A DNA stretch of 64,000 nt from Phycisphaerales bacterium UBA5793 (GTDB lineage Bacteria; Planctomycetota; Phycisphaerae; Phycisphaerales; UBA5793). Under the pieces are notes generated by a model. The model was not told where the DNA came from. It saw only the letters and a list, made by a program, of their open reading frames with translations, and ran no database searches. Positions 36,638 through 46,031 of this stretch are shown here, piece after piece. Position 1 is the first letter of the stretch. Each line of letters begins with the position of its first letter. The stretch spans positions 62,001 to 126,000 of the forward strand of contig DIDT01000018.1 in the NCBI GenBank assembly GCA_002418285.1, read 5' to 3'. A program made the position numbers and the translations under genes.

Positions 36638-38302
36638 ATGCTCGTGGGTACAACAACTCGAACACCAAGAGCCTGTTTCGCCATCCGCTTTGTCGGCTGG
36701 TGGAGCGTGGCGCTGCTGACTCTCTTCGTGGGCATGATTGCACGCGCCGCGCCCCAGGACGCGCCGCGCAATCCCGTCGCCGTCTGCGATGGTGAACATC
36801 TGTGGTTCTTCGAGGCATCGGGTTCGCCCGACAATGCACGCGTCGTTGTGCTCCACCACGGGCCTGGGGACGAGTCGCAGGAAGCGGAACAGGCGAGCAT
36901 CGTTGAGGACATGCCCGAAGCCGCGCTTGCGGTCGACGGGAGGCTCTACTGCATCTTTCGAGGAAGACGCGAACCGGCCGGCGGATTTCAGAATCGCTCC
37001 GTCTCCACCATGAGGGCGGAGTCCTTTGACAATCGAACGAGAACCTGGGTGTACGAGCCCTCCCCGCGGGCCCGCACCGTGGCGGACCTGCCGGGTGCCG
37101 GGCGCATCGCGGGTTTCGTGGCAGATGGACGTGATCCGGTGGTGCTGCTCGTTCCGCGACCCAAGTTGGTCGAAGAGCCCCAGACCGCATCGCCGGATGA
37201 GAGTCAAGGTGAGTCGGCGGCTCCACCGGTGCTACCCAGGCTGCTTCGCCTCACTCTGAGTCAGGGGTGGCAGGAGATCGCGCTGCCGGATGGAGTTGAC
37301 GGGCAGCAGCAGCTCGCGCTGGTTGCCGGCGCCACTCCAGTTCTGCTCGTCACTCCACTCAAGAGCTCCGGCGCCAACTCGCTGGGTTACACACTCCGAG
37401 CCGATGGAACCTGGAGTTCCGAGCCCATCGAGATCGATGCCGGGCGCGTCATTGATTCTGCAGTTCATGAAGGGCAGACGTTTGTCGCGCTCCGATCCGT
37501 GGATGGCGGCGGGATCGAGATCGTCCTCGTGCGCGACGCACATGCCTATTCAATCATGCAGATCGAGCAATCGAGTCGCGAAGTTCGGCTAATCGACTTC
37601 GGGGCCAGCTTGGCGCTGGCTGTGGCGCCACCGGAAGGCGACCGGCTGATCGTCACTCCGATCGACGTGGAGAAAGGCGAACTCGAACCAGCGCTGGAGT
37701 TTCAGCAGCGGCTGCGGCCGGCGCTGGAGGACTTCAGCCTGCTCGTGCTGGTGGGGGCGCTGCTCTTTGCCAGTCTCATCATGTTCATCTTCAGGCCGGC
37801 CGATCCGACGCGGATGACGGTGACGCTGCCCAAAGGCTCGCGGATTGCCGAGCCGCGGCGACGGATTGTCGCCTTGCTCATCGACCTGCTTCCCTCGGCG
37901 CTGTTGGCCAGTCTCATTCTCGATGTTCCGTTCACCCAGGTCATTGATATCACGCACATGCCGATGCGAGCCCACCACATCGAGCAGAGTTGGCCAATGC
38001 TGCTTATGTTCATCGTCTGCATCGCGCACTCCACCATGAGCGAACTGCTTTGGGGACGGACCTTGGGCAAGGCTCTGCTTGATTGCTGGGTCGTCACCAT
38101 TGACGGCAAACGCGCAGGTGTCACGGGAATCCTCGTGCGCAACGCCATGAAATTCGTCGCCCTGAGTGTGCCGCTGCTGTTCCTGTTTGTCTACATCAAC
38201 CAGTACCGCCAGCGACTGGGCGATCTCGCGGGGCGCACAATCGTCGTGACGCACCACGACGGCGTCGAACCATCCGACGCATCGATTGATCGCGACGGCT
38301 GA
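36638..38302 (+). CDS. RDD-family membrane protein with large extracytoplasmic domain
   Basis: 554 residues. An N-terminal signal/anchor helix (FVGWWSVALLTLFVGMIARAAPQ) leads into about 330 residues of beta-rich sequence with propeller-like blades (for example NPVAVCDGEHLWFFEAS). A membrane helix near 370 (LLVLVGALLFASLIMFIF) follows, then the RDD domain from about residue 405 with RRRIVALLIDLLPSALLA and LLWGRTLGKALLDCWVV. The Arg-Asp pair of the name corresponds to R and D in this helix. RDD proteins are proposed transporters or ion exchangers. The ATG at 36638 was preferred; a GTG at 36584 overlapping the previous stop is the alternative. Confidence 0.78.
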   Translation: MLVGTTTRTPRACFAIRFVGWWSVALLTLFVGMIARAAPQDAPRNPVAVCDGEHLWFFEASGSPDNARVVVLHHGPGDESQEAEQASIVEDMPEAALAVDGRLYCIFRGRREPAGGFQNRSVSTMRAESFDNRTRTWVYEPSPRARTVADLPGAGRIAGFVADGRDPVVLLVPRPKLVEEPQTASPDESQGESAAPPVLPRLLRLTLSQGWQEIALPDGVDGQQQLALVAGATPVLLVTPLKSSGANSLGYTLRADGTWSSEPIEIDAGRVIDSAVHEGQTFVALRSVDGGGIEIVLVRDAHAYSIMQIEQSSREVRLIDFGASLALAVAPPEGDRLIVTPIDVEKGELEPALEFQQRLRPALEDFSLLVLVGALLFASLIMFIFRPADPTRMTVTLPKGSRIAEPRRRIVALLIDLLPSALLASLILDVPFTQVIDITHMPMRAHHIEQSWPMLLMFIVCIAHSTMSELLWGRTLGKALLDCWVVTIDGKRAGVTGILVRNAMKFVALSVPLLFLFVYINQYRQRLGDLAGRTIVVTHHDGVEPSDASIDRDG

Positions 38303-38308
38303 TCGAAT

Positions 38309-39619
38309 TCAACGGGCCAGGTCGACGATGGCCTCGCCGAGCGTCCCAATCGCGGCGATCAGTTGGCGATCGGACAGGTACGGCGCCGGGCCGAGTCGGA
38401 GGATGCCGTTACGATGATCGGCAAACATCCCTCGCTTACGAAGTTGCTCGCACACGTCGCCCGCCCGAGGCGAAGTCAGGGCGAGGAACCCGCCCAGACG
38501 CGCCAGCGGAACTGAGCGGTCGCGCGAGATCACGGCCGGATCGGCGTCCAGCGCATCAAACTGCTCGGCAAGTAGACCCACCTGGTGCTGGCTGACTTGA
38601 CGAAGCAACCCCGGCGTGAGCCCCTGCGCGTCGAAGAAGTCCAGCACGCGCGCGGCCCGGTAGTGGCTCGTCGGGTCGTACGTGGCGCCAGCAAAGCGGC
38701 TGTCGCCATCGGAGTACGCCACGCGGCCAGGGTGCGTGCGATCGGCGATCGCATCAAACTCCGCGTACCAGCCGGTGATGATTGGCCGCAGGCGGCATTC
38801 AGCGGGAAAGCGCAGGAAGCAATTGCCCTCACCACACTGAAGGTACTTGTAGCCGCCGCCAAGAACGAACGCGTGCTCGAGCCCCTCAATCAGGGACGAC
38901 GTTGCGCCGCGCCGCTGCGCATTCGAAGTGTCAAAGTGCTGGAATGCATCAACGACATTCACGCTGTGGTACATGTCTACCAGCAAGGCAGCGCCCACGC
39001 GCGAGCACGTCTCCGCCACGTCGTGCAGACCGGGTACGATCTGGCCGCTACGAAAAAGCACGTGCGAGACCATGACCAGAGCCGTCCGTTCATCAACCGC
39101 CTCGGCCAAGCGCATGGCGATATCCGCACTTGGCTGTGAAGGAATTTTGACGATCTGCAGCGGCTGCTCCTCGAACAGGCGGTCGAACTGTCGCCGGGCG
39201 CTGTGGTATTCACCATCGGTTGTCACGATGCGCGGCCTCTCGCGCAGGGGCAGCGCCGAAAGGAGGCGAATGAGCAGATCGTGCGTACTGGAGGCAAAGG
39301 CGTAACACCCATCGCGGTCGCCAAGCCGCTCCATCAACCCCCGCTTGTAGCGATCGCGTTTCTCAAACGCGCGTGGCCATTTGTCGTCGACGTATCTCGC
39401 CGCGTCCTGCCAGGCTTCGAGTTGTCCTTCCAGGGCGCAGTCTGGCCAGGCCTGGTGGGAGTGGCCGGTGAGCAGCAGGCGGTTGGAGACGTCGAAGCGC
39501 GTGTAATGCGGGGCCAGCGCGTTTTCATCCGCGTACAGATCCTTAGGCGAAAGCGAGGGCGCAATCTGTTCAGAATCATCGCTGGGAGCCGCATGCGTCT
39601 TCGCATTGCCTTGTGGCAT
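38309..39619 (-). CDS. kynU: Kynureninase-like PLP enzyme
   Basis: 436 residues of the class V aminotransferase fold. The phosphate-binding region is ASSTHDLLIRLLSAL, and the aspartate that holds the pyridine ring is in ALLVDMYHSVNVV. The PLP lysine is in GGGYKYLQCGEGNCF, where ordinary kynureninases have SGYKYLNGGPGA. The gene lies directly downstream of tryptophan 2,3-dioxygenase, separated by 11 bases, which supports the reaction kynurenine to anthranilate plus alanine. The ATG at 39619 is chosen because GAGGATT precedes it; the frame is open to 39775 but overlaps the dioxygenase. The altered loop leaves some doubt about exact substrate. Confidence 0.82.
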   Translation of the reverse strand: MPQGNAKTHAAPSDDSEQIAPSLSPKDLYADENALAPHYTRFDVSNRLLLTGHSHQAWPDCALEGQLEAWQDAARYVDDKWPRAFEKRDRYKRGLMERLGDRDGCYAFASSTHDLLIRLLSALPLRERPRIVTTDGEYHSARRQFDRLFEEQPLQIVKIPSQPSADIAMRLAEAVDERTALVMVSHVLFRSGQIVPGLHDVAETCSRVGAALLVDMYHSVNVVDAFQHFDTSNAQRRGATSSLIEGLEHAFVLGGGYKYLQCGEGNCFLRFPAECRLRPIITGWYAEFDAIADRTHPGRVAYSDGDSRFAGATYDPTSHYRAARVLDFFDAQGLTPGLLRQVSQHQVGLLAEQFDALDADPAVISRDRSVPLARLGGFLALTSPRAGDVCEQLRKRGMFADHRNGILRLGPAPYLSDRQLIAAIGTLGEAIVDLAR

Positions 39620-39630
39620 TGCTGGAATCC

Positions 39631-40434
39631 TCAAAGGTGAATGCGGATGGCCCACAGGTCCGGAAACAGTGGTCGGAAGAGCGTCTGGCGCAGATACTCG
39701 GCCCCGGCCGACCCGCCCGTACCCGGTTTGGTCCCGATGGTGCGCTCGACCATCTTGACATGCCGATAGCGCCACTCCTGCAGGCCTTCATCGAGATCAA
39801 TGAGGCGCTCGCAGACCTGCGCGCACAGGGGACTGCTGCGATAGACCTGCACAAGGGCTTCCTGCAGAGTCTCGTTGGGTTCCCAACGCTGCGTCACATC
39901 CCGCGCGAGCAGTTCCGGCGGCACGGCAAATCCATTGGCATCCAGAAATCGCAAAAACGAATCAAACAGCGTTGGTTCGCTCAGGCGCCGCACCAGTCTC
40001 GTGCGCGATGGGCTGCCTTCCGGTTGCGCGGCTATCGCGCCCGGCTGGCGGTGCCCAAGAATGAACTCCACCTCGCGAAACTGACCCGATTGAAAACCAC
40101 TGGCGCTCTCGAGACGGCCACGAAAGGAGTTGAATGACAGGGGGGTCATGGTTTCAAGAATGTCCACTTGGCCGACGAGCGTCTTGAGGATCGTGAGAAT
40201 GCGCTTGAAGGTGTGCAGGGATGCCGGAGCATCATTGGCTTCGAGTGTCGAGCGCAGGTGGTCCAGCTCGTGCAGGACCTGCTTGAACCACAGTTCGTAC
40301 ACCTGGTGAATGATGATGAAGAGCATCTCGTCGTGCTCGGGCCGGCCATCTTCTGCCTTCGACAGTCGATCCTGGCACGACAGCAATTCGTCGATCTTCA
40401 GGTAATTCGAGTAGGTCACAGCCGGGTTAGTCAT
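39631..40434 (-). CDS. kynA: Tryptophan 2,3-dioxygenase
   Basis: A 267-residue haem enzyme that opens the indole ring of L-tryptophan to N-formylkynurenine. Family features are TYSNYLKIDELLSCQ near the start, the distal histidine His43 in FIIIHQVYELWFKQ, SFNSFRGRLESASGFQSGQFRE split over residues 100-121, and the proximal haem ligand His225 in EWRYRHVKMVERTIG. The length is normal. It is followed by a kynureninase-like gene in the same direction. Kynurenine formamidase is not seen in the window. GGAG lies upstream of the ATG. Confidence 0.95.
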   Translation of the reverse strand: MTNPAVTYSNYLKIDELLSCQDRLSKAEDGRPEHDEMLFIIIHQVYELWFKQVLHELDHLRSTLEANDAPASLHTFKRILTILKTLVGQVDILETMTPLSFNSFRGRLESASGFQSGQFREVEFILGHRQPGAIAAQPEGSPSRTRLVRRLSEPTLFDSFLRFLDANGFAVPPELLARDVTQRWEPNETLQEALVQVYRSSPLCAQVCERLIDLDEGLQEWRYRHVKMVERTIGTKPGTGGSAGAEYLRQTLFRPLFPDLWAIRIHL

Positions 40435-40511
40435 GCGGGCTCCGGGGGGCGTCTGTCGGGTCGATTTCCGGGCATGGCCGTGCCCGGGCTTTGGCCTACG
40501 ATGGTCGTGCC

Positions 40512-41213
40512 ATGATCAACAAAGTCTATGCGACACCTGACGCCGCGCTCGATGGCCTGCTCCGTGACGGGATGACCGTGATGGTGGGAGGTTTTGGACT
40601 CTGCGGCATTCCCGAAAAACTCATCCTCGCTCTGCGCGACAGCGCCACCAGGGAGATCACGGCCATCTCCAACAATGCCGGCGTGGATGACTGGGGCCTG
40701 GGCCTGCTGCTGCAGACGCGGCAGATCCGCAAGATGGTCTCCACCTACGTCGGGGAGAATGACGAATTCGCCCGGCAGTTCCTCTCCGGTGAACTGGAGA
40801 TCGAGTTTGTCCCGCAGGGAACATTCGCGGAGCGGATTCGTGCCGGCGGCGCGGGCATCCCCGCGTTCTTTACCCGCACTGCGGTCGGCACGCCGCTGGC
40901 CGAGGGCAAAGAGCACCACGACTTCGACGGCCACACCTACGTCATGGAGCGATGGCTCAAGGCCGATGTCGCGCTGGTTAAGGCATGGAAGGCCGACACC
41001 GTTGGCAACCTCGTCTTCCGCAAGACGGCAAGGAACTTCAATCCGATGATGGCCATGGCGGGCACCGTGACTGTGGCTGAGGTCGAGGAGATCGTTCCCG
41101 TCGGCTCGATCGATCCGGACTCGGTTCACACGGCCGGCATCTTCGTGGATCGCATCGTCAAGACGGACAGCGAAAAGCGCATCGAGCAGCGCACGATCAC
41201 GCCGCGCAGCTAG
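40512..41213 (+). CDS. scoA: 3-oxoacid CoA-transferase subunit A
   Basis: 233 residues, the alpha subunit of succinyl-CoA:3-ketoacid (acetoacetate) CoA-transferase. Signature: MVGGFGLCGIPEKLILAL near the N-terminus, then TAISNNAGVDDWGLGLLLQ and AGGAGIPAFFTRTAVGTPLA, and C-terminal EVEEIVPVGSIDPDSVHTAG. It transfers CoA between succinate and acetoacetate or a related oxoacid together with the B subunit 76 bases downstream. The ATG at 40512 is favoured; a start at 40491 would add seven unlike residues. TACGAT lies nine bases upstream of the ATG. Confidence 0.92.
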   Translation: MINKVYATPDAALDGLLRDGMTVMVGGFGLCGIPEKLILALRDSATREITAISNNAGVDDWGLGLLLQTRQIRKMVSTYVGENDEFARQFLSGELEIEFVPQGTFAERIRAGGAGIPAFFTRTAVGTPLAEGKEHHDFDGHTYVMERWLKADVALVKAWKADTVGNLVFRKTARNFNPMMAMAGTVTVAEVEEIVPVGSIDPDSVHTAGIFVDRIVKTDSEKRIEQRTITPRS

Positions 41214-41289
41214 CAGACACTCGCCGGACCAAGGCCACACTGATCGAGCGATTGGTTCGACGCGACAGCAATCAGATTCGGAGCAACGC

Positions 41290-41958
41290 ATGCCTCTGAC
41301 ACGAGACCAGATCACCAAGCGAGCCGCCCGTGAATTGCAGGACGGCTTTTATGTCAACCTCGGAATCGGAATGCCGACTCTTGTGGCTAATCACGTGCCG
41401 ACTGGCATGCAGGTGTGGCTGCAATCCGAGAACGGCCTGCTGGGCATGGGCCGCTTCCCGTACGATGATGAGGTCGATGCCGATCTTATCAATGCCGGCA
41501 AGCAGACCGTTACGGCGGTGCCCGGTGCTTCGTACTTTGACGGCGCCACGTCCTTTGCCATGATTCGCGGTGGACACGTCGACATGGCCATTCTCGGCGC
41601 CATGGAGATCAGCGAAGCGGGTGACATCGCCAATTGGATGGTGCCCGGCAAGATGGTCAAGGGAGTCGGCGGAGCGATGGATCTCGTGGCGGGTGTGAAG
41701 CGCGTGGTCGTGACCATGGAGCATACGACCAAGAAGGGCGGCCCCAAGATCATCCCCATGTGTACCCTGCCGCTTACGGGCAAGGACTGCATTGACATGA
41801 TTATCACCGACCTGTGCGTGATGCACCGGCGCGAGCGCGACGGCGTGAAACGCTTTGAGGTGACAGAAATCGCCCCCGACGTGACGCGCGATCAGATCGA
41901 GCAGGCCACTTCTGCACAGTTCTGGTGGTCGCCTGACCTCAAGATCGTCGACGTCTGA
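41290..41958 (+). CDS. scoB: 3-oxoacid CoA-transferase subunit B
   Basis: 222 residues, the beta subunit. The catalytic glutamate (Glu47) that forms the CoA thioester is in LQSENGLLGMG. Other landmarks are YVNLGIGMPTLVANHVP, FDGATSFAMIRGGHVDMAILGAM (residues about 82-104) and GMDLV-like GGAMDLVAGVKRVVVTMEH. GGAGC lies about nine bases before the ATG. Together with the A subunit it makes a short-chain CoA-transferase that can activate acetoacetate or oxoadipate-type acids, so it may drain products of amino-acid breakdown such as the tryptophan route encoded next to it. Confidence 0.93.
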   Translation: MPLTRDQITKRAARELQDGFYVNLGIGMPTLVANHVPTGMQVWLQSENGLLGMGRFPYDDEVDADLINAGKQTVTAVPGASYFDGATSFAMIRGGHVDMAILGAMEISEAGDIANWMVPGKMVKGVGGAMDLVAGVKRVVVTMEHTTKKGGPKIIPMCTLPLTGKDCIDMIITDLCVMHRRERDGVKRFEVTEIAPDVTRDQIEQATSAQFWWSPDLKIVDV

Positions 41959-42132
41959 CCGCTGGTCAATCCGATAACCGGGGATCCTGTCGACTGTGCG
42001 GCCGCTGCGCGTCGTATGGCCATCTTGGCACCAGCTCGGCTTGAATGCGTCCGGAGTATTCGCCGATATCCACATCAGTTGGATCGCGCCGCCTTCGCGC
42101 GCTGATCCGTTCGGCGGAGGTGGATCGGCGAT

Positions 42133-42633
42133 ATGGTTGGCCAGTCAGACCTGACAGTCCGGCAGTTCGAACGCAACGAGGTTGTGCTGGAGGGTGAATT
42201 CGAGGTCGCGGAAGCGCACCGCGGACAGGTCACGTTTTCCGGACGCGATGCGGCCGTGATCGATGCGCGCACACTTCGCATCACGGTGTCGGACGTGGGC
42301 GCCGGAGGCATCGGTTTTCAGTCCCCAATGTACCTCCCCCGGCAACTCCGCGGAATCGTGCGAATCTTCGACCCGACGCGCCACGGCGAAGACTCCGACG
42401 AACATGCCGTTCATTGCATCGCATTTGAACACCTCGTTCGGATTCGGCGCTGTGATCTGACAAGTCGCCTGCCGTCTTACTTCGTCGGTTCTGCCTTTGA
42501 GAATGCCGACGAGCGGTTCGACGAGTCGCTGGCATCGCTCATGGATCGCATTTCGACCTCCATGCAGGATCGCATGATCGAGCAGCACAGTCAGCGCGGC
42601 TTCGGCCCGGATCGGGGGGGCGACCGTGTATGA
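42133..42633 (+). CDS. PilZ-like protein at the head of the secretion/pilus operon
   Basis: 166 residues. The start QSDLTVRQFERNEVVLEGEFEVA resembles the RxxxR-x-x-(x)-beta-strand start of PilZ c-di-GMP receptors, and the VSDVGAGGIGFQSP segment corresponds to the D/N-x-S-x-x-G motif (here DVGAGG). The arginine motif is imperfect, so c-di-GMP binding is uncertain. The stop overlaps the GTG of the ATPase gene by eight bases. It is the first gene of the operon (a GGAGG lies about 12 bases before the ATG) and probably regulates the machine. Soluble, no signal peptide. Confidence 0.6.
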   Translation: MVGQSDLTVRQFERNEVVLEGEFEVAEAHRGQVTFSGRDAAVIDARTLRITVSDVGAGGIGFQSPMYLPRQLRGIVRIFDPTRHGEDSDEHAVHCIAFEHLVRIRRCDLTSRLPSYFVGSAFENADERFDESLASLMDRISTSMQDRMIEQHSQRGFGPDRGGDRV

Positions 42634-44311
42634 GTCCACCGAATTCCTCGGTAAGGCGCTCGTCGAAGAGGGGTTGATTGATCGCGCACAACTTGAGCAG
42701 GCGATTTCACTCGCCGCCGAGGCGGATTGCACCTTGGATGAAGCGATTGAGACGCTGGCGATGCTCCCTGCGTCGCGCGTGGCGCTGACCAAGGCCCAGA
42801 TCTGTGAAGCGCCCTACGCCGACATCTCGCAGTATGAGATCAACTTATCAAACTGTCGGTTGATCCCCCGATCGCTGGCTCAACAGCACCTTTGTATCCC
42901 ATTGTTCGTCATTGACGGTGTCATGGCGCTGGGTATCGAAGATCCGCTCAATCTGCAGGCGCTCGATCAGGTGCGCCAACTCGTTCGCCGCGAAGTCGAT
43001 CCCGTCCTGTGCGAGCCCAAGGCGCTGCGGGAACTCATCGAGCGTGCCTATGCCCTGACCGACGGGAGCGAGGAGGCAATCAAGATCGATTCCCCCTCCG
43101 CAGACGGCGAAGACAGCGGTCCGATTGTCGCCGCGGTCAACACGCTGCTGCTCGACGCGATTCGAAGTGGAGCTTCGGACATCCACATCAATCCGGATCC
43201 GACGGAGATGCATATCCGGTACCGCATCGACGGGGTGCTGCACAAACGCCAGGGACCCCCGCTGAGCATGCACGCCAAGATTGTTCAGCGCCTCAAGGTC
43301 ATGGCGGGACTCGACGTCACGCAGACCCGCCGGCCGCAGGACGGCAAGTTTCGCTTCACCCACTGTGAGCGTCGGGTGGATATCCGCCTGAGCATCCTGC
43401 CAACCATCACGGGTGAGAATGCAGTGATTCGCATCCTCAACGCCAACAGCACGATTCTGAGCTTCACTGACCTCGGCATCGATCCGGCCACCAGTACGCA
43501 GATCGAACAAATCCTGGCCCTGCCGTATGGCATGCTGCTCGTCACCGGCCCGACGGGCAGCGGCAAGACCACGACGCTCTACAGCGCGATCGCGCAGATC
43601 AATACCCTCGAGCTCAACATCATCACGATTGAGGATCCCGTCGAAATCCGCATGCCCCTTGTGCGACAGGTACAGGTGAATCCGGAAATCGGACTGACGT
43701 TTGCATCGACGCTGCGGTCCGTGCTCCGTCAGGATCCTGACGTCGTGCTTGTCGGTGAGATTCGTGATGAGGAGACCGCGGCCATAGCCTTGCAGGCCTC
43801 CCTGACCGGCCACCTCGTGCTCTCCACCCTTCACACGAATGACGCAGCGGGCGCGATTGCTCGATTGACAGACTTCGGACTGCCGCCGTTCGTTATCAAC
43901 TCTGCAGTGTCCGGCGTGTTGGCGCAGCGCCTGGTGCGGCGCGTGTGCGACCACTGCGCCGTCGAGGATCAACCATCGCCTCTGCAACTGGCCCAATTCA
44001 GCTTGCCCGATACCCGGGGCCTGCGACGCGGTCGAGGCTGCGCTCGATGCCTTCAGAGCGGGTATCACGGCCGCATCGGCCTGTACGAACTGCTCCGCTT
44101 TACCCCGCATGTGCAGGAAGTCATCGCGGCCGGCGCCTCGACGGATGACATTCGCCAGGTGGCGGTCCACGAAGGGGCAAGACTCATGTGGCACGATGGG
44201 TTGGACAAGGCCCGCCTCGGACTGACGACACTCGATGAAGTCGCCCGCATGGTATTGCTCAACGAAACGACGCAAGTCATCACCGCTGCTCCACAGAGGA
44301 GGTCCGCATGA
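42626..44311 (+). CDS. GspE/PilB-type assembly ATPase
   Basis: 561 residues, the hexameric ATPase that drives pseudopilus or pilus assembly. An N-terminal GspE_N domain (PYADISQYEINLSNCRLIP) is followed by the ATPase core. The core has Walker A GPTGSGKTTT near 307-315, the Asp box (TIEDPVE), Walker B LVGEIRDEET near 373-382 and the His box (LTGHLVLSTLHTNDAAGAI). A tetracysteine zinc motif (CDHC...CARC, about 441-474) is present as in GspE and PilB. The start is GTG within the end of the PilZ-like gene. The platform gene follows with a four-base overlap. Confidence 0.95.
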   Translation: MYESTEFLGKALVEEGLIDRAQLEQAISLAAEADCTLDEAIETLAMLPASRVALTKAQICEAPYADISQYEINLSNCRLIPRSLAQQHLCIPLFVIDGVMALGIEDPLNLQALDQVRQLVRREVDPVLCEPKALRELIERAYALTDGSEEAIKIDSPSADGEDSGPIVAAVNTLLLDAIRSGASDIHINPDPTEMHIRYRIDGVLHKRQGPPLSMHAKIVQRLKVMAGLDVTQTRRPQDGKFRFTHCERRVDIRLSILPTITGENAVIRILNANSTILSFTDLGIDPATSTQIEQILALPYGMLLVTGPTGSGKTTTLYSAIAQINTLELNIITIEDPVEIRMPLVRQVQVNPEIGLTFASTLRSVLRQDPDVVLVGEIRDEETAAIALQASLTGHLVLSTLHTNDAAGAIARLTDFGLPPFVINSAVSGVLAQRLVRRVCDHCAVEDQPSPLQLAQFSLPDTRGLRRGRGCARCLQSGYHGRIGLYELLRFTPHVQEVIAAGASTDDIRQVAVHEGARLMWHDGLDKARLGLTTLDEVARMVLLNETTQVITAAPQRRSA

Positions 44312-45510
44312 CTGCGCTGAGCTACGAATTCAAGGCTGTTGACTCACGCGGTCACACGCGCACCGGCATGACGGAGGCCAACTCCTGGGACGAGGCGTAC
44401 CGACGAGTCGTGTCAACCGGATTGACTCCCGTTTCGGTCAAGGAACATCGCCGTCGACGCAAGGGTCGGCTGCATCGCATCACGCTTCGCGATGTGAGCC
44501 AGTTTACGTACCAACTCTCAGTGTTGATCGAGGCACGGATTCCCATTGCCGAGGGTTTGAGATCGATCGCGCGCGAGGAGTCCAACGCAGCGTTGGCGTC
44601 CATGATCGAAGACATCGCCGCCGGCATCGCAACGGGCAGTAGCGTCACAGCTGCCATGAGCGGGTATCGCGACGTGTTTGGCGATGTGTACATCGAGACC
44701 ATCAACGCCGCGGAGAAGAGCGGCAATCTCGTTCGCATCCTAAGCCACCTGGCGGAGATGCTCGATCGCGAGGTCGAGACGCGAGCCAGCCTGCGGTCGG
44801 CGTTAATGTACCCCATCTGCGTCTTTGTTGCCCTGATAGCAGCAGTGACTTTTCTGATGATCTTTGTGGTGCCGCGATTCGTGACCATGTTTGAGTCACG
44901 CGGAATCGATCTGCCGCTGGCGACGCGCGTCGTTATCGGAATGAGTCATGCCATCACGTCATACTGGTGGATCATTGCCGGTTCAGCGGTCATCGCAGTG
45001 GTCGTTCTAAGGCGAGTCGCGTCCACGGCTCATGGCAGCCTGTTGCTGGACCGATGCGTGCATCGGTTGCCGATCGTCCGCGGCGCGCTGCAGTCGGCAG
45101 CCCTGGCGCGATTCGCCCATGTATTTGGATTGTCGATCTCCAGTGGCCTCTCGATGATGGACTGCCTGGAGATGGGTGGACGCGCCGCAGGGCGACCCTT
45201 GTTGCTCCAGGACGCTCGGCGCCTGGCGACCCAGGTGTCACAGGGAGGAAGGCTTGGCGAAGTGTTGCAGGATTGCCCGTACATCTCGGGATTCGCCCGT
45301 CGGTTGATCTCGGCCGGCGAACAATCCGCCGAGCTGCCGAACATGTGTCGCATCATTGCCCGACACTACGACCGTGAGGTGACGTACATCACACGCAATA
45401 TGGCGACCCTGATTGAACCAATCGTCGTGCTTGCTCTCGCGGCGATGGTGCTCGGCCTGGCGCTGGCGATATTCCTGCCCATGTGGAACTCGATGGCTCT
45501 TCTCGGATGA
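44308..45510 (+). CDS. GspF/PilC-type inner membrane platform protein
   Basis: A 400-residue polytopic membrane protein with two T2SSF domains (about 60-190 and 265-385). The conserved stretches are FTYQLSVLIEARIPIAEGLRSI in the first and FAHVFGLSISSGLSMMDCLEMG in the second, and each domain is followed by membrane helices (near 165-190, 215-235 and 365-395). GAGGAGG precedes the ATG, which overlaps the stop of the ATPase gene. The protein couples the ATPase to pseudopilin insertion. Length and layout are normal. Confidence 0.94.
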   Translation: MTALSYEFKAVDSRGHTRTGMTEANSWDEAYRRVVSTGLTPVSVKEHRRRRKGRLHRITLRDVSQFTYQLSVLIEARIPIAEGLRSIAREESNAALASMIEDIAAGIATGSSVTAAMSGYRDVFGDVYIETINAAEKSGNLVRILSHLAEMLDREVETRASLRSALMYPICVFVALIAAVTFLMIFVVPRFVTMFESRGIDLPLATRVVIGMSHAITSYWWIIAGSAVIAVVVLRRVASTAHGSLLLDRCVHRLPIVRGALQSAALARFAHVFGLSISSGLSMMDCLEMGGRAAGRPLLLQDARRLATQVSQGGRLGEVLQDCPYISGFARRLISAGEQSAELPNMCRIIARHYDREVTYITRNMATLIEPIVVLALAAMVLGLALAIFLPMWNSMALLG

Positions 45511-45596
45511 CAAGTGTGGTGAGGCGCCGTTTGGACGCCGGATCAATTGAAGTACCGTGGCGGATTGGAACTGGTTTGGATCAACTGGAGGTAGTG

Positions 45597-46028
45597 ATGA
45601 TGGACTCCATTCGAATTGGACGTGGTGGACGACGGGCCTTTACGCTCATCGAGCTCATTGCCGTGATTGTCGTGCTGGCGATTCTCTCCGGCGTGGCGCT
45701 TCCGAAATTCTTCGACTACTCGGCCAAGGCCAAGGAATCGGCGTGCCGCGGCGCGCTCGGTGGAGTGCGCAGTGCGATCGCCAACTTCTACAGCAATTCG
45801 GCGGTGGCCGGCTCGCCGGCGTACCCGAGCCTTGCGGAACTTCGCACGGCGGGCACCGTCATGCAGGAAGCCATTCCCGAGAACCCGTACAACGGCGACA
45901 GCCGCATTCGCGCCGCTTCGTGGGATGCGAACAATCCCTCCGTTTCCGGGAACCGCGGCTGGTGTTACGACGAAGCGACTGGTAAGTTCTGGCCCAATAC
46001 CAACCTGTTGGGCGAGAACATCTGGTGA
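45597..46028 (+). CDS. Major pseudopilin, GspG-like
   Basis: 143 residues with a class III prepilin leader: a short basic start (RIGRGGRRA) and cleavage before FTLIELIAVIVVLAIL with Glu5 of the mature protein. The globular part has the GspG-like IPENPYNGDSRIRAA and a C-terminal WCYDEATGKFWPN. GGAGG lies five to eight bases before two adjacent ATG codons; I use the first at 45597. It is probably the main subunit of the pseudopilus. The frame is open further upstream but there it overlaps the platform gene. Confidence 0.9.
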   Translation: MMDSIRIGRGGRRAFTLIELIAVIVVLAILSGVALPKFFDYSAKAKESACRGALGGVRSAIANFYSNSAVAGSPAYPSLAELRTAGTVMQEAIPENPYNGDSRIRAASWDANNPSVSGNRGWCYDEATGKFWPNTNLLGENIW

Positions 46029-46031
46029 TTC

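Noticed and set aside
42848..44275. Long minus-strand open frame opposite the assembly ATPase
   Set aside because: The plus strand encodes GspE/PilB with all motifs; the antisense product has no recognisable domain and no ribosome site.
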